Assembly (NCBI GenBank): GCA_025923975.1
Contig: JAICEV010000070.1
Location: 1 to 11,552 of the forward strand
Origin: Propionibacteriaceae bacterium
Lineage (GTDB): Bacteria > Actinomycetota > Actinomycetes > Propionibacteriales > Propionibacteriaceae
Direction: 5' to 3'
DNA: 11,552 nt
Part shown: positions 5,072 to 11,552 of the stretch, in pieces
Position numbering within the stretch: the first letter of the stretch is position 1
Layout of the letters: every line of letters starts with the position of its first letter
Notes under the pieces: model-generated
The model's database searches: none
What the model saw: only the letters and a program-made list of their open reading frames with translations
What the model was told of the DNA's origin: nothing
Program-made: the position numbers and the translations under genes

Positions 5072-7001
5072 TGATCGCCATCAAGAACTCGGCGTTGCTT
5101 TGGGTCTTGCGGAGCCGGTCCAGCAGCATCTCAAGTCCTTGCAGGCTTTCCAGGCCTGAGAGAACGCGCCGCAGCTTCCACACGATGGCCAGCTCTTCGC
5201 GGCTCATCAGCAGCTCCTCCCGGCGGGTACTGGACGCGTCGACGTCGATTGCGGGGAAGATCCGCTTCTCGGCAAACTCGCGGCGTAGCCGGATCTCTGA
5301 GTTACCGGTGCCCTTGAACTCCTCGAAGATCACCTCGTCCATCTTCGAGCCGGTCTCGACCAAGGCAGTCGCAATGATGGTGAGCGATCCGCCACCCTCG
5401 ATATTGCGGGCGGCGCCCAGGAACTTCTTCGGTGGGTACAACGCTGCTGAGTCAACACCACCGGACAGGATCCGTCCGGAAGCCGGTGCCGCCAGGTTAT
5501 AAGCCCGGCTCAGTCGGGTAATGCCATCGAGCAAGATCACGACGTCGTGCCCCAGCTCGACGAGCCGTTTCGCCCGCTCTATAGCCAGCTCGGCGACAGC
5601 GGTATGGTCCTCGGCCGGTCGGTCGAAGGTGGATGAGATCACCTCGCCTTTGGCTGAGCGCTCGAAGTCTGTGACCTCCTCGGGACGTTCGTCCACCAGC
5701 ACCACCATCAACTTCACCTCGGGGTTGTTGATGGCGATGGCGTTGGCAATGGCCTGCATGATCAAGGTCTTGCCGGCCTTGGACGGGGACACGATCAGCG
5801 CGCGCTGGCCCTTGCCGATGGGGGCGACAAGATCGATGATCCGGCCAGCCATCTGGTTCGGCGTTGTCTCCAGCTTGAGTCGCTCTTGAGGATAGAGCGG
5901 GGTGAGCTTCGCAAAGTCCGGTCGCTGGCGGATCCCGTCGACCTCAGCGCCGTTGACGGTATCGATCCTCACCATCGGATTGAACTTCTCCTTGCGCTCC
6001 CCCTCGCGCGGCGTACGGATCACACCGGTAACCAGGTCGCCCTTACGCAAGCCGAGCTTCTTGACCATGGAGAGGGAAACGTACGCGTCGTCGGGACCCG
6101 GCAGGTAGCCGTTGGTACGGACGAAGGCGTAATTGTCGAGGACATCCAAAATGCCGCGCGCCGGAACGAGCACATCGTCTTCGGAAATCACCGGCTCGTC
6201 GTAGCGTTCCAGATTGCCGCCACCACCACGGTTACGCCGGTTCTGGCGATCCCGACTGCGGCGTCGGCGACTGCGGCGGCCGCCGCCTTCCTCTTCCCAG
6301 TCGCGGCCCTGGTTGTCTCGATTCTGATTGTCGCGCTGCTGGTTCTCGCGAGCCTGACCCTGATCGCGGCCTCGGCGATCCCGTCGGTCGTTCTGTCTGT
6401 TCTCGCGATTTCCGTCCCCACGTTCGCCCTCGTCGGCGCGCGTCTCGGTCGTCTCCTGCCCGTCAGCTCGGTCGGAGACCTGGGAGTCGCCAGTAGCCTG
6501 CGGCGCGCCGCCCTCCTTGTGGACCTGACCGTCGTCGATGGTCTCCGCGCGCTCTTGGCGCGGCTCTGGTGTGGAATCACTGGACTGGGTCTCTGAGACC
6601 AGCTCAGGCTGTACGGGGTTGTCGAGCATCTGTGCCTCCTCGCGCTCGTCGCTAGCCTCGCGCGGCGCTCGTTGCAGCTCATCCAGTGCACTGGCGACAC
6701 CTCGGGCGTCGCGGTCGCCATGGACGCTGCGGTGGCCATTGTCTTGCCCAGCCTGATCCAGCGAAGCGTCAGCTCCGGGACCGCGCTGGGCGGACTGAAT
6801 GGCGTCGATCAACTGGCTTTTGCGCATGGCGCCAATGCCCTTGATGCCAAGGGAGCTTGCCAGCTGCTTCAGCTCGGCAAGGACCATGGAGTCCAAGCCC
6901 GAGCCCTTGCGATTGCGACGATCACTGGTGAGTTGCCTACTCTGCTCGCCGGTGCCTTCCTCATTTGGGGAGGCGTTCGTCACTTCGGCGATTTCTGTCA
7001 A
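5046..7001 (-). CDS. rho: Transcription termination factor Rho with long disordered insert
   Basis: Rho is a hexameric RNA-dependent ATPase that ends transcription by translocating 5' to 3' along nascent RNA. Its 651 residues far exceed the roughly 420 of E. coli Rho. In order: a SAP-like Rho N domain (about 37-72); a Gln/Asp/Glu- then Arg/Asn-rich low-complexity insert (about 73-265); an RNA-binding cold-shock-like domain (about 272-350); and the ATPase (about 380-650). The ATPase has Walker A SPSKAGKT (405-412), VDERPEEV (436-443), Walker B VVILLDGITRL (487-497), the Q-loop SGGVDSAALYPPKKF (513-527) and the R-loop GSKMDEVIFEEFKGTGN (551-567). Two active-site residues are unusual: Ser407 where Pro is normal, and Gly492 where Ser is normal. 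The start is TTG, chosen for AAGGA six bases upstream (7008-7012). It is separated from thrB by 224 bp, so it probably has its own leader. Confidence 0.96.
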   Translation of the reverse strand: MTEIAEVTNASPNEEGTGEQSRQLTSDRRNRKGSGLDSMVLAELKQLASSLGIKGIGAMRKSQLIDAIQSAQRGPGADASLDQAGQDNGHRSVHGDRDARGVASALDELQRAPREASDEREEAQMLDNPVQPELVSETQSSDSTPEPRQERAETIDDGQVHKEGGAPQATGDSQVSDRADGQETTETRADEGERGDGNRENRQNDRRDRRGRDQGQARENQQRDNQNRDNQGRDWEEEGGGRRSRRRRSRDRQNRRNRGGGGNLERYDEPVISEDDVLVPARGILDVLDNYAFVRTNGYLPGPDDAYVSLSMVKKLGLRKGDLVTGVIRTPREGERKEKFNPMVRIDTVNGAEVDGIRQRPDFAKLTPLYPQERLKLETTPNQMAGRIIDLVAPIGKGQRALIVSPSKAGKTLIMQAIANAIAINNPEVKLMVVLVDERPEEVTDFERSAKGEVISSTFDRPAEDHTAVAELAIERAKRLVELGHDVVILLDGITRLSRAYNLAAPASGRILSGGVDSAALYPPKKFLGAARNIEGGGSLTIIATALVETGSKMDEVIFEEFKGTGNSEIRLRREFAEKRIFPAIDVDASSTRREELLMSREELAIVWKLRRVLSGLESLQGLEMLLDRLRKTQSNAEFLMAITKTIPTQD

Positions 7002-7158
7002 CGTGTGTCCTTGTCGTTAGGGCACGTCATCGGTGCCCATCCATGGCGGGGTTCTGTCTGTCCCCGACCAGCGGGTCTTACTTGAGGTCCTCAGCGCATC
7101 GCGATGATCGTTCTCGAGATGTGGCTGACGGGAGATGCCGTAGAGCTTCGTCCGCGTC

Positions 7159-7194
7159 GCACCTGACCTTGAGGCGCTACTTGGTCAGATGTGC
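7159..7194 (-). terminator. Hairpin between thrB and rho
   Basis: GCACCTGACC (7159-7168) pairs with GGTCAG-AT-GTGC (7183-7194): 10 base pairs with a 2-nt bulge and a 14-nt loop. It starts 31 nt after the thrB stop in the transcribed direction. No U-run follows. It may mark the end of the hom-thrC-thrB transcript or be part of the rho mRNA leader. The surrounding transcribed strand is rich in C and poor in G, as in Rho loading sites. Confidence 0.42.
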
Positions 7195-7225
7195 GTCTTT
7201 GTGACTTGGCTGGTTGGGGCGCCGG

Positions 7226-8254
7226 TCACCGCAGCTGCCCTGACCGTGTCGGCTCTCTAAGGCTAGCACCTGCGTCCGGAGTTTCCATCACAGTGTGATC
7301 ACGCGACTCGGGGGCGTCTGGCCCAGGGATCGACGCAGCCGAACCGATGCTACTGAGACGTACTGAGAAGCCAGCCACTTGTTGATCTTGCAGTGCAGCC
7401 AGATCCAGCTCCCGACCCAGTACCAAAACGCTCGGTCCGGCTCCACTGATCATGGCCGCGAATCCCTGCCCACGCAGCGATTTCATCAGCTCGTAGGAGC
7501 GTGGCATCGCGACTCCCCGGTATCCCTGATGCAGCCAGTCATGTGTGGCGTCGTAGAGCAGCTCCGGTTCGGAGGCCATAGCGTGGACCAGCAGCGCCGA
7601 GCGGCCGGAGTTCGCCGCCGCGTCGATGTGGGGGACCGTCTCCGGAAGCAGATCGCGGGCGGCCTCAGTCGCCAGGGACGTCTGAGGGATGAACAGCGCT
7701 GCACCGACCGAGGGATGGACCTGGCCCTGGGCCACTTTGATCCCGGTTCGGCTCTCGTACGCCAAGACGAATCCTCCGTAAACCGCCGCGGCCACATTGT
7801 CGGGATGACCCTCGATGGCATTCGCGTGCCCGAGAAGCCAATCTCGCTTCACGTCTACCTGTGCCAGTCCAGCGGCCGCCAGCAGACCAGCCACGATGGC
7901 CGCGGACGAAGACCCAAGGCCCCGACCGTGCGGGATGGAGTTGCGACACCCGAGCCAAAGTCCAGGTGCCCTTATCCCAAGATCGGCCAGGCCGACGAGC
8001 GCGGACCGGATGATCAGGTGGCTCTCATCCCGAGGCAGCTCAGCTGCTCCCTCCCCAGAGACCTCGATCTGATAACCCTGTTCGATCACCGCCAGGTTGA
8101 CCCGCTCCCGCCAGTCGAGAGCGAGTCCAAAGCAGTCGAAGCCTGGTCCCAGATGGGCGCTGGTGGCTGGAACCTCCACCGTGACGAATGATCCTGGGAT
8201 CAACAGCTGTTGATCCGACGGTTCAGGACCCACCGTCGGCTTCTGGAGCGTCAC
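7226..8254 (-). CDS. thrB: Homoserine kinase
   Basis: This enzyme phosphorylates homoserine with ATP to O-phosphohomoserine, the substrate of ThrC next door. It belongs to the GHMP kinase superfamily and acts in the cytoplasm. Motif 1 is VPATSAHLGPGFD (28-40), the ATP-binding motif 2 is HGRGLGSSSAA (109-119), followed by EGHPDNVAAAVYGG (148-161), and the C-terminal motif 3 is MISGAGPSVLVLG (268-280). His34 replaces the Asn normally found in motif 1. At 342 residues it is slightly longer than usual: about 22 extra residues at the N-terminus and a low-complexity tail after about 305. The GTG start lies 8 bp after the thrC stop with only a weak TAGG upstream; a downstream non-ATG start cannot be excluded. 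It is the last gene of the hom-thrC-thrB cluster. Confidence 0.94.
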   Translation of the reverse strand: MTLQKPTVGPEPSDQQLLIPGSFVTVEVPATSAHLGPGFDCFGLALDWRERVNLAVIEQGYQIEVSGEGAAELPRDESHLIIRSALVGLADLGIRAPGLWLGCRNSIPHGRGLGSSSAAIVAGLLAAAGLAQVDVKRDWLLGHANAIEGHPDNVAAAVYGGFVLAYESRTGIKVAQGQVHPSVGAALFIPQTSLATEAARDLLPETVPHIDAAANSGRSALLVHAMASEPELLYDATHDWLHQGYRGVAMPRSYELMKSLRGQGFAAMISGAGPSVLVLGRELDLAALQDQQVAGFSVRLSSIGSAASIPGPDAPESRDHTVMETPDAGASLREPTRSGQLR

Positions 8255-8262
8255 CTGCAGAC

Positions 8263-9372
8263 CTAATCCAGCAGCCCGCAGACCGTCGCAATGGCGAGCA
8301 GATCAGCTTTGACGACTTCGGCATGTATTGGACCGTGTCGCGACAATGCCGTGTCCACATCCTTCAGGCCGTGGCCGGTTACCGTAATGGCGATCTGCAG
8401 ACCGGACTCGACTTCGCCGCGCTGGTGCTTGGCAAGCAGACCCGCAACCCCCGCAGCTGACGCGGGCTCGACGAAGATGCCCTCTTGGCGTGCGAGAAAG
8501 GTCTGAGCGTCGAGGATTTGCTGGTCGCTGACCGCCTCGATCAACCCGCCGGATTCGTCGCGGGCGGCTAGCGCCTGCTCGGCAGATGCGGGATTGCCGA
8601 TGCGGATTGCAGTGGCCACGGTCTCGGGCTGGAGAATCGGATAACCCAGCACGAGAGGGGCGGCGCCTGTCGCCTGAAAGCCCCACATCCGCGGGACTCG
8701 TGCCGCCTTACCGGCCGACATGTACTGGGTGTAACCCCGCCAGTACGCCGAGATATTCCCGGCGTTACCAACAGGGATCACGTGTACGTCGGGAGCATCG
8801 CCCAGCTCGTCGATCACTTCGAATGCCGCTGTCTTCTGCCCCTCGATCCTGTTGGGATTGAGCGAATTGACGAGCGCAACTGGATACTCATGGGAGAGCT
8901 TACGGGCCAGCTCGAGACAGTCATCGAAGTTGCCGTCGATCTGCACCACCTTGGCGCCGTGCATGATTGCCTGCGCGAGCTTGCCTGCCGCAATCCGGCC
9001 GGCCGGTAAGAGCACGATCGTCTCAAGCCCTGCTCTGGCCGCGTACGCCGCGGCCGACGCGGAGGTGTTGCCGGTCGAGGCGCAAACCACGGCCTGCGCA
9101 CCCTGCCCCGCGGCAACACTGAGCGTGACGGTCATGCCGCGGTCCTTGAACGAACCGGTCGGATTCGCGCCCTCGACCTTTATCCAGGTCTCGCAGTGCA
9201 GGGTCTCCGACAACTTCTCGGCGGCAACCAGCGGCGTACTTCCTTCACCGAGTGTGATCACCGGATCGCTATCGGAAACTGGCAGCCAGTCTCGATAGCG
9301 GGCAATCACTCCGTATCCGGGCCGACGCTTGAGAGCAGTTGGTCGGTCCGCGATGAAGGACTCGGGGATCAC
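8263..9372 (-). CDS. thrC: Threonine synthase
   Basis: This pyridoxal-phosphate enzyme converts O-phosphohomoserine to threonine and phosphate in the cytoplasm. It shows ITLGEGSTPLV (39-49), NPTGSFKDRGM with the PLP-binding Lys at about 76, ASTGNTSASAAAYAARAG (98-115), the phosphate-cradling PVGNAGNISAYWRGY (200-214) and EPASAAGVAGL (302-312). It is the short type typical of actinobacteria. I chose GTG at 9370-9372 because AAGGGG lies six bases upstream (9379-9384) and the start then follows the hom stop by one base. A TTG five codons earlier (9385-9387) would give 374 residues but overlaps hom and has no good ribosome site. It sits between hom and thrB, 8 bp before thrB. Confidence 0.95.
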   Translation of the reverse strand: MIPESFIADRPTALKRRPGYGVIARYRDWLPVSDSDPVITLGEGSTPLVAAEKLSETLHCETWIKVEGANPTGSFKDRGMTVTLSVAAGQGAQAVVCASTGNTSASAAAYAARAGLETIVLLPAGRIAAGKLAQAIMHGAKVVQIDGNFDDCLELARKLSHEYPVALVNSLNPNRIEGQKTAAFEVIDELGDAPDVHVIPVGNAGNISAYWRGYTQYMSAGKAARVPRMWGFQATGAAPLVLGYPILQPETVATAIRIGNPASAEQALAARDESGGLIEAVSDQQILDAQTFLARQEGIFVEPASAAGVAGLLAKHQRGEVESGLQIAITVTGHGLKDVDTALSRHGPIHAEVVKADLLAIATVCGLLD

Positions 9373-9373
9373 G

Positions 9374-10717
9374 TCAATCCCCTTCAACTCGCATCACGCC
9401 GGTAACCTCTCGAACTACGTCGAGCTTACGTAGTGCCCGAACCGTGGCACTGAGTGCGGCATCTCGTGCGTGATGTGTCACGATCACCAGCTGAGCGTTG
9501 GCATTTCGCCCGTTCTGCCGCACGGTCTCGATGGAGACGCCGTGCTCGGCGAATGCATGAGCGATGGTCTCCAGCACACCTGCCTTGTCGGCGACCTGGA
9601 GCGAGAGGTGATAACGAGTCATCACGCTCCCGATCTCGCTGACAGGGCGTGCCGCGTAGCTGGACTCACCGGGCCCGACGGCGCCGCGCAGCCGATTCCG
9701 AGCCACAGTGACAAGGTCCCCGAGAACGGCACTCGCTGTTGGTGATCCCCCAGCACCGGGACCGTAGAACATCAGCCGTCCCGCAGACATCGACTCGACG
9801 AACACCGAGTTGTATGCGTCACCAACTCCGGCGAGGGGGTGAGAACGCGGAATCATCGCCGGATGGACCCGCGCCGACACAGTTCGGTCGGCCGCGCCGG
9901 CAATCGGTGGGGACAGCTGGCAGATTGCCAGCAGCTTGATCACATGGCCGATGTCACGGGCCGAGGCGATGTCGGCGGGAGTGATTCCCGTAATGCCTTC
10001 CCGGTAGACATCCGCGCCAGTGACCCGGGTGTGGAACGCCAAGCTCGCCAAGATCGCGGCCTTGGCCGCGGCATCGAAACCCTCGATGTCTGCAGTCGGG
10101 TCCGCCTCGGCGTAACCGAGCTGCTGTGCCTCGGCAAGCGCCTCGGCAAAACCGATGCCGGCGGTGTCCATGCGATCGAGGATGTAATTCGTGGTGCCGT
10201 TGACGATCCCGATCACTGAGGTGATCTCGTCACCTACCAGCGACTCCCGAAGCGGCCGGATGATCGGGATTGCACCCGCAACCGCCGCCTCGAAGTACAG
10301 ATCAGCCCCCGCCCGCTCGGCGGCCTCGAAGAGCGTGGCCCCATCCACAGCCAGCAAGGCCTTGTTCGCGGTTACGACGGACGCTCCATGACGTAGCGCC
10401 GCCAGGATCAACGACCGAGCCGGCTCAATCCCGCCGATGACCTCGATCACGAGGTCGATGTCTCGGCTGACCAATTCCTCGGCGTCGGTGGTGAACAGCT
10501 CGGGATCGATCCCTGGGCGGCGTTGGTCGTATCGGCGCACCGCGATGCCGACCAGCTCCAAGGGCCGGCCCACCCGGGCGCGCAGATCTTCCGCCTGTTC
10601 GATGATCAATCGCGCCACTTCGGAACCGACCACCCCGCAACCGAGCAGAGCTACCCGAAGTGGTGTCAGCGGTGAGATGTTGAGAAGAGGCGTGGGACGC
10701 ACGCTGGTCAATGTCAC
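9374..10717 (-). CDS. hom: Homoserine dehydrogenase with C-terminal ACT domain
   Basis: It reduces aspartate semialdehyde to homoserine with NAD(P)H, the branch point leading to threonine, isoleucine and methionine. The 447 residues show a Rossmann fold start RVALLGCGVVGSEVA (21-35), IEVIGGIEPAR (91-101), TANKALLA with the conserved Lys (116-123), the substrate domain EAAVAGAIPIIRPLRESL (143-160), GIVNGTTNYIL (170-180) and GYAEADPTADIEGFDAAAKA (201-220). An ACT domain lies at about 369-440 (YHLSLQVADKAGVLETIA). ACT domains in this enzyme mediate threonine feedback inhibition; that role here is inferred. The start is GTG with GAGG five bases upstream (10723-10726), and part of that site is inside a predicted stem. 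It is not fused to aspartokinase. lysA lies 125 bp upstream. Confidence 0.97.
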   Translation of the reverse strand: MTLTSVRPTPLLNISPLTPLRVALLGCGVVGSEVARLIIEQAEDLRARVGRPLELVGIAVRRYDQRRPGIDPELFTTDAEELVSRDIDLVIEVIGGIEPARSLILAALRHGASVVTANKALLAVDGATLFEAAERAGADLYFEAAVAGAIPIIRPLRESLVGDEITSVIGIVNGTTNYILDRMDTAGIGFAEALAEAQQLGYAEADPTADIEGFDAAAKAAILASLAFHTRVTGADVYREGITGITPADIASARDIGHVIKLLAICQLSPPIAGAADRTVSARVHPAMIPRSHPLAGVGDAYNSVFVESMSAGRLMFYGPGAGGSPTASAVLGDLVTVARNRLRGAVGPGESSYAARPVSEIGSVMTRYHLSLQVADKAGVLETIAHAFAEHGVSIETVRQNGRNANAQLVIVTHHARDAALSATVRALRKLDVVREVTGVMRVEGD

Positions 10718-10800
10718 TGAAACCTCATTTACGCAACGAGACCACGACCCCGAATCGTGGCGGTTTCATTGTTCACCATTGACAGCGAGTCTGTGAAACC
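10718..10800 (-). promoter_or_regulatory. Candidate attenuator/riboregulatory leader of hom
   Basis: On the transcribed strand, three segments alternate: GGTTTCA (10800-10794), TGAAACC (10768-10762) and GGTTTCA (10724-10718). The middle one can pair with either outer one. Pairing with the last segment covers two bases of the hom GAGG ribosome site and the spacer to its GTG. Between the middle and last segments is a hairpin, CCACGA/TCGTGG (10742-10747 with 10755-10760). The first pairing can contain a small inner stem, ACAG/CTGT. A 16-codon reading frame with Thr and Ile codons runs through the middle segment. The pairings are seen in the sequence; the regulatory role is inferred. Confidence 0.4.
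10729..10779 (-). CDS. Possible hom leader peptide (16 residues)
   Basis: An ATG at 10777-10779 opens a frame encoding MVNNETATIRGRGLVA and ending at TAA (10729-10731), 11 bp before the hom start. It contains Thr-Ala-Thr-Ile (ACC GCC ACG ATT), two amino acids made downstream of homoserine dehydrogenase. These codons lie in the middle pairing segment and the hairpin arm, so a stalled ribosome would change the fold near the hom ribosome site. Against it: no clear Shine-Dalgarno upstream, and only three of sixteen codons are Thr or Ile. It could be a chance frame. Confidence 0.25.
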   Translation of the reverse strand: MVNNETATIRGRGLVA

Positions 10801-10842
10801 CAAATTCCTTTTGAGTCTAGGCGGCTTGACCCCAGGTAGCCC

Positions 10843-11552
10843 TCATCCAGCATCCAAGGCCAACAAGTCTTCGATTGTTTCCCGGCGAAGCAGCGTCCTG
10901 ATCTGACCATCGCGAACTGCGATGACGGGCGGTCGAGGGACATAGTTGTAGTTGCCCGCCATCGAGCGGCTGTATGCGCCCGAGCCGGGGACCGCAAGGA
11001 GATCGCCGGCGGTTATGTCCGCCGGCAGGAACTCGTCACGGACCAAGATGTCGCCGCCTTCGCAGTGCTTGCCGACCACCCGGGCCAACACCGGCGGCGC
11101 CGCGGATCGGCGTGAAGCCAGCGTCGCTGAGTACTCCGCGGCGTACAGGGCAGTGCGGATGTTGTCGCTCATTCCGCCGTCGACCGCCACATAGAGGCGA
11201 CTAGCTCCGCCACCCAGCGCGACGGTCTTGACGGTGCCGACTTGGTAGAGGGCAAACGTGCTGGGACCGCTGATAGCGCGACCCGGCTCAATGGAAAGGT
11301 GCGGAATCGTTATCCCAAGAGCTGAGCATTCCTGGGCGATGATCTCTCGAAGATCTTCCGCCAGCGCAGCGGGCGTAGACGGCGTGTCGGCACTGGTATA
11401 AGCGATGCCGAAACCGCCGCCAAGGTCTAGCTCGCCCAGCTCAACGCCGGTCTGCTTTGCGAAATCGGCGTGCAGGCGCAGGGTACGGCGAGCCGCCACC
11501 TCGAACCCTTCGGCGTCGAAGATCTGTGAGCCGATGTGGGAGTGGATACCGA
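10843..11552 (-). CDS. lysA: Diaminopimelate decarboxylase, C-terminal part (cut by window edge)
   Basis: This PLP enzyme decarboxylates meso-diaminopimelate to lysine, the last step of lysine synthesis. Only the last 235 residues are inside the window; the reading frame runs off the right edge, so the N-terminal PLP-lysine region is missing from view. Visible motifs, numbered from the fragment start: GIHSHIGSQ (1-9), LDLGGGFGIAY (41-51), the phosphate-binding EPGRAISG (88-95), VDGGMSDNIRTALY (123-136), GKHCEGGD with the active-site Cys at 163, and SGAYSRSMAGNYN with the conserved Tyr at 193. It is followed by hom after 125 bp, as in other actinobacteria. The GTG at 11497-11499 is internal, not a start. 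Confidence 0.95.
   Translation of the reverse strand, partial: GIHSHIGSQIFDAEGFEVAARRTLRLHADFAKQTGVELGELDLGGGFGIAYTSADTPSTPAALAEDLREIIAQECSALGITIPHLSIEPGRAISGPSTFALYQVGTVKTVALGGGASRLYVAVDGGMSDNIRTALYAAEYSATLASRRSAAPPVLARVVGKHCEGGDILVRDEFLPADITAGDLLAVPGSGAYSRSMAGNYNYVPRPPVIAVRDGQIRTLLRRETIEDLLALDAG

Noticed and set aside
5886..6596. Long plus-strand frame (236 codons) with a hydrophobic, membrane-like translation, antisense to rho
   Set aside because: It is the complement of the Arg/Asn/Asp/Gln-rich rho insert; those codons read backwards give Ala/Val/Leu/Ile. No ribosome site or family motif, and rho is certain on the other strand.
7002..7158. Sigma-A-type promoter for rho in the thrB-rho gap
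   Set aside because: No -35/-10 pair with acceptable matches and spacing could be found by eye; a promoter is likely but not locatable.
7379..8191. 270-codon plus-strand frame
   Set aside because: Antisense to thrB in high-GC sequence, no recognisable motifs, and it conflicts with a clear GHMP kinase gene.
9385..9387. TTG as thrC start
   Set aside because: It overlaps hom by 14 bp and lacks a Shine-Dalgarno, whereas the GTG 15 bp downstream has AAGGGG at ideal spacing.
10779..10807. Plus-strand TTGACA (10779-10784) as a -35 box of an antisense promoter into lysA
   Set aside because: At 16-17 bp spacing the -10 would be CAAATT or AAATTC, a poor match, and no plus-strand gene follows.
11497..11499. 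GTG as a start for a 218-residue protein
   Set aside because: The frame continues upstream with the conserved LysA motif GIHSHIGSQ, so it is an internal Val codon of a gene cut by the edge.

Overview
The window is a stretch of housekeeping chromosome from a high-GC Gram-positive bacterium (Actinomycetota). The evidence is GC-rich codon use, a Rho factor with a long Arg/Asn/Asp-rich insert, frequent GTG/TTG starts, and a gene order I recognise from actinobacterial chromosomes such as Mycobacterium tuberculosis: lysA-hom-thrC-thrB-rho-rpmE-prfA-prmC-tsaC-wecA. I cannot assign a genus. Every convincing gene is on the minus strand, so transcription runs from the right edge to the left.

Right part (about 7.2-11.55 kb), aspartate-family amino acids: the C-terminal half of diaminopimelate decarboxylase (lysA, cut by the window edge), then homoserine dehydrogenase (hom), threonine synthase (thrC) and homoserine kinase (thrB). 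hom, thrC and thrB are nearly contiguous and look co-transcribed. The 125-bp lysA-hom gap is the most interesting non-coding stretch. It holds a possible 16-codon leader peptide and three complementary 7-nt segments that could form mutually exclusive hairpins, one of which covers part of the hom ribosome binding site.

Middle part (about 2.4-7.0 kb), transcription termination and translation: transcription terminator Rho, ribosomal protein L31 of the zinc-binding type (rpmE), peptide release factor 1 (prfA) and its glutamine methyltransferase (prmC). prfA and prmC overlap by 4 bp. The rho-rpmE and rpmE-prfA gaps contain candidate leader structure and two strong hairpins. A 23-bp tandem repeat straddles the rho stop codon.

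Left part (0.38-2.44 kb): threonylcarbamoyl-AMP synthase for the tRNA t6A modification, with an unusual acidic tail, abuts (TGA then GTG) a polytopic WecA/MraY-family sugar-phosphate transferase that starts cell-envelope glycan assembly on a polyprenyl phosphate. The leftmost 380 bp has no recognisable gene. It is rich in CGCTCGCT-type repeats and short inverted repeats, where other actinobacteria usually carry the ATP synthase operon.

I found no mobile element, CRISPR array, tRNA or rRNA, and no evidence for a new multi-gene system. The points worth a second look are regulatory (the hom leader and the intergenic hairpins) and small protein oddities (Rho active-site substitutions, His in the ThrB motif 1, the TsaC tail).
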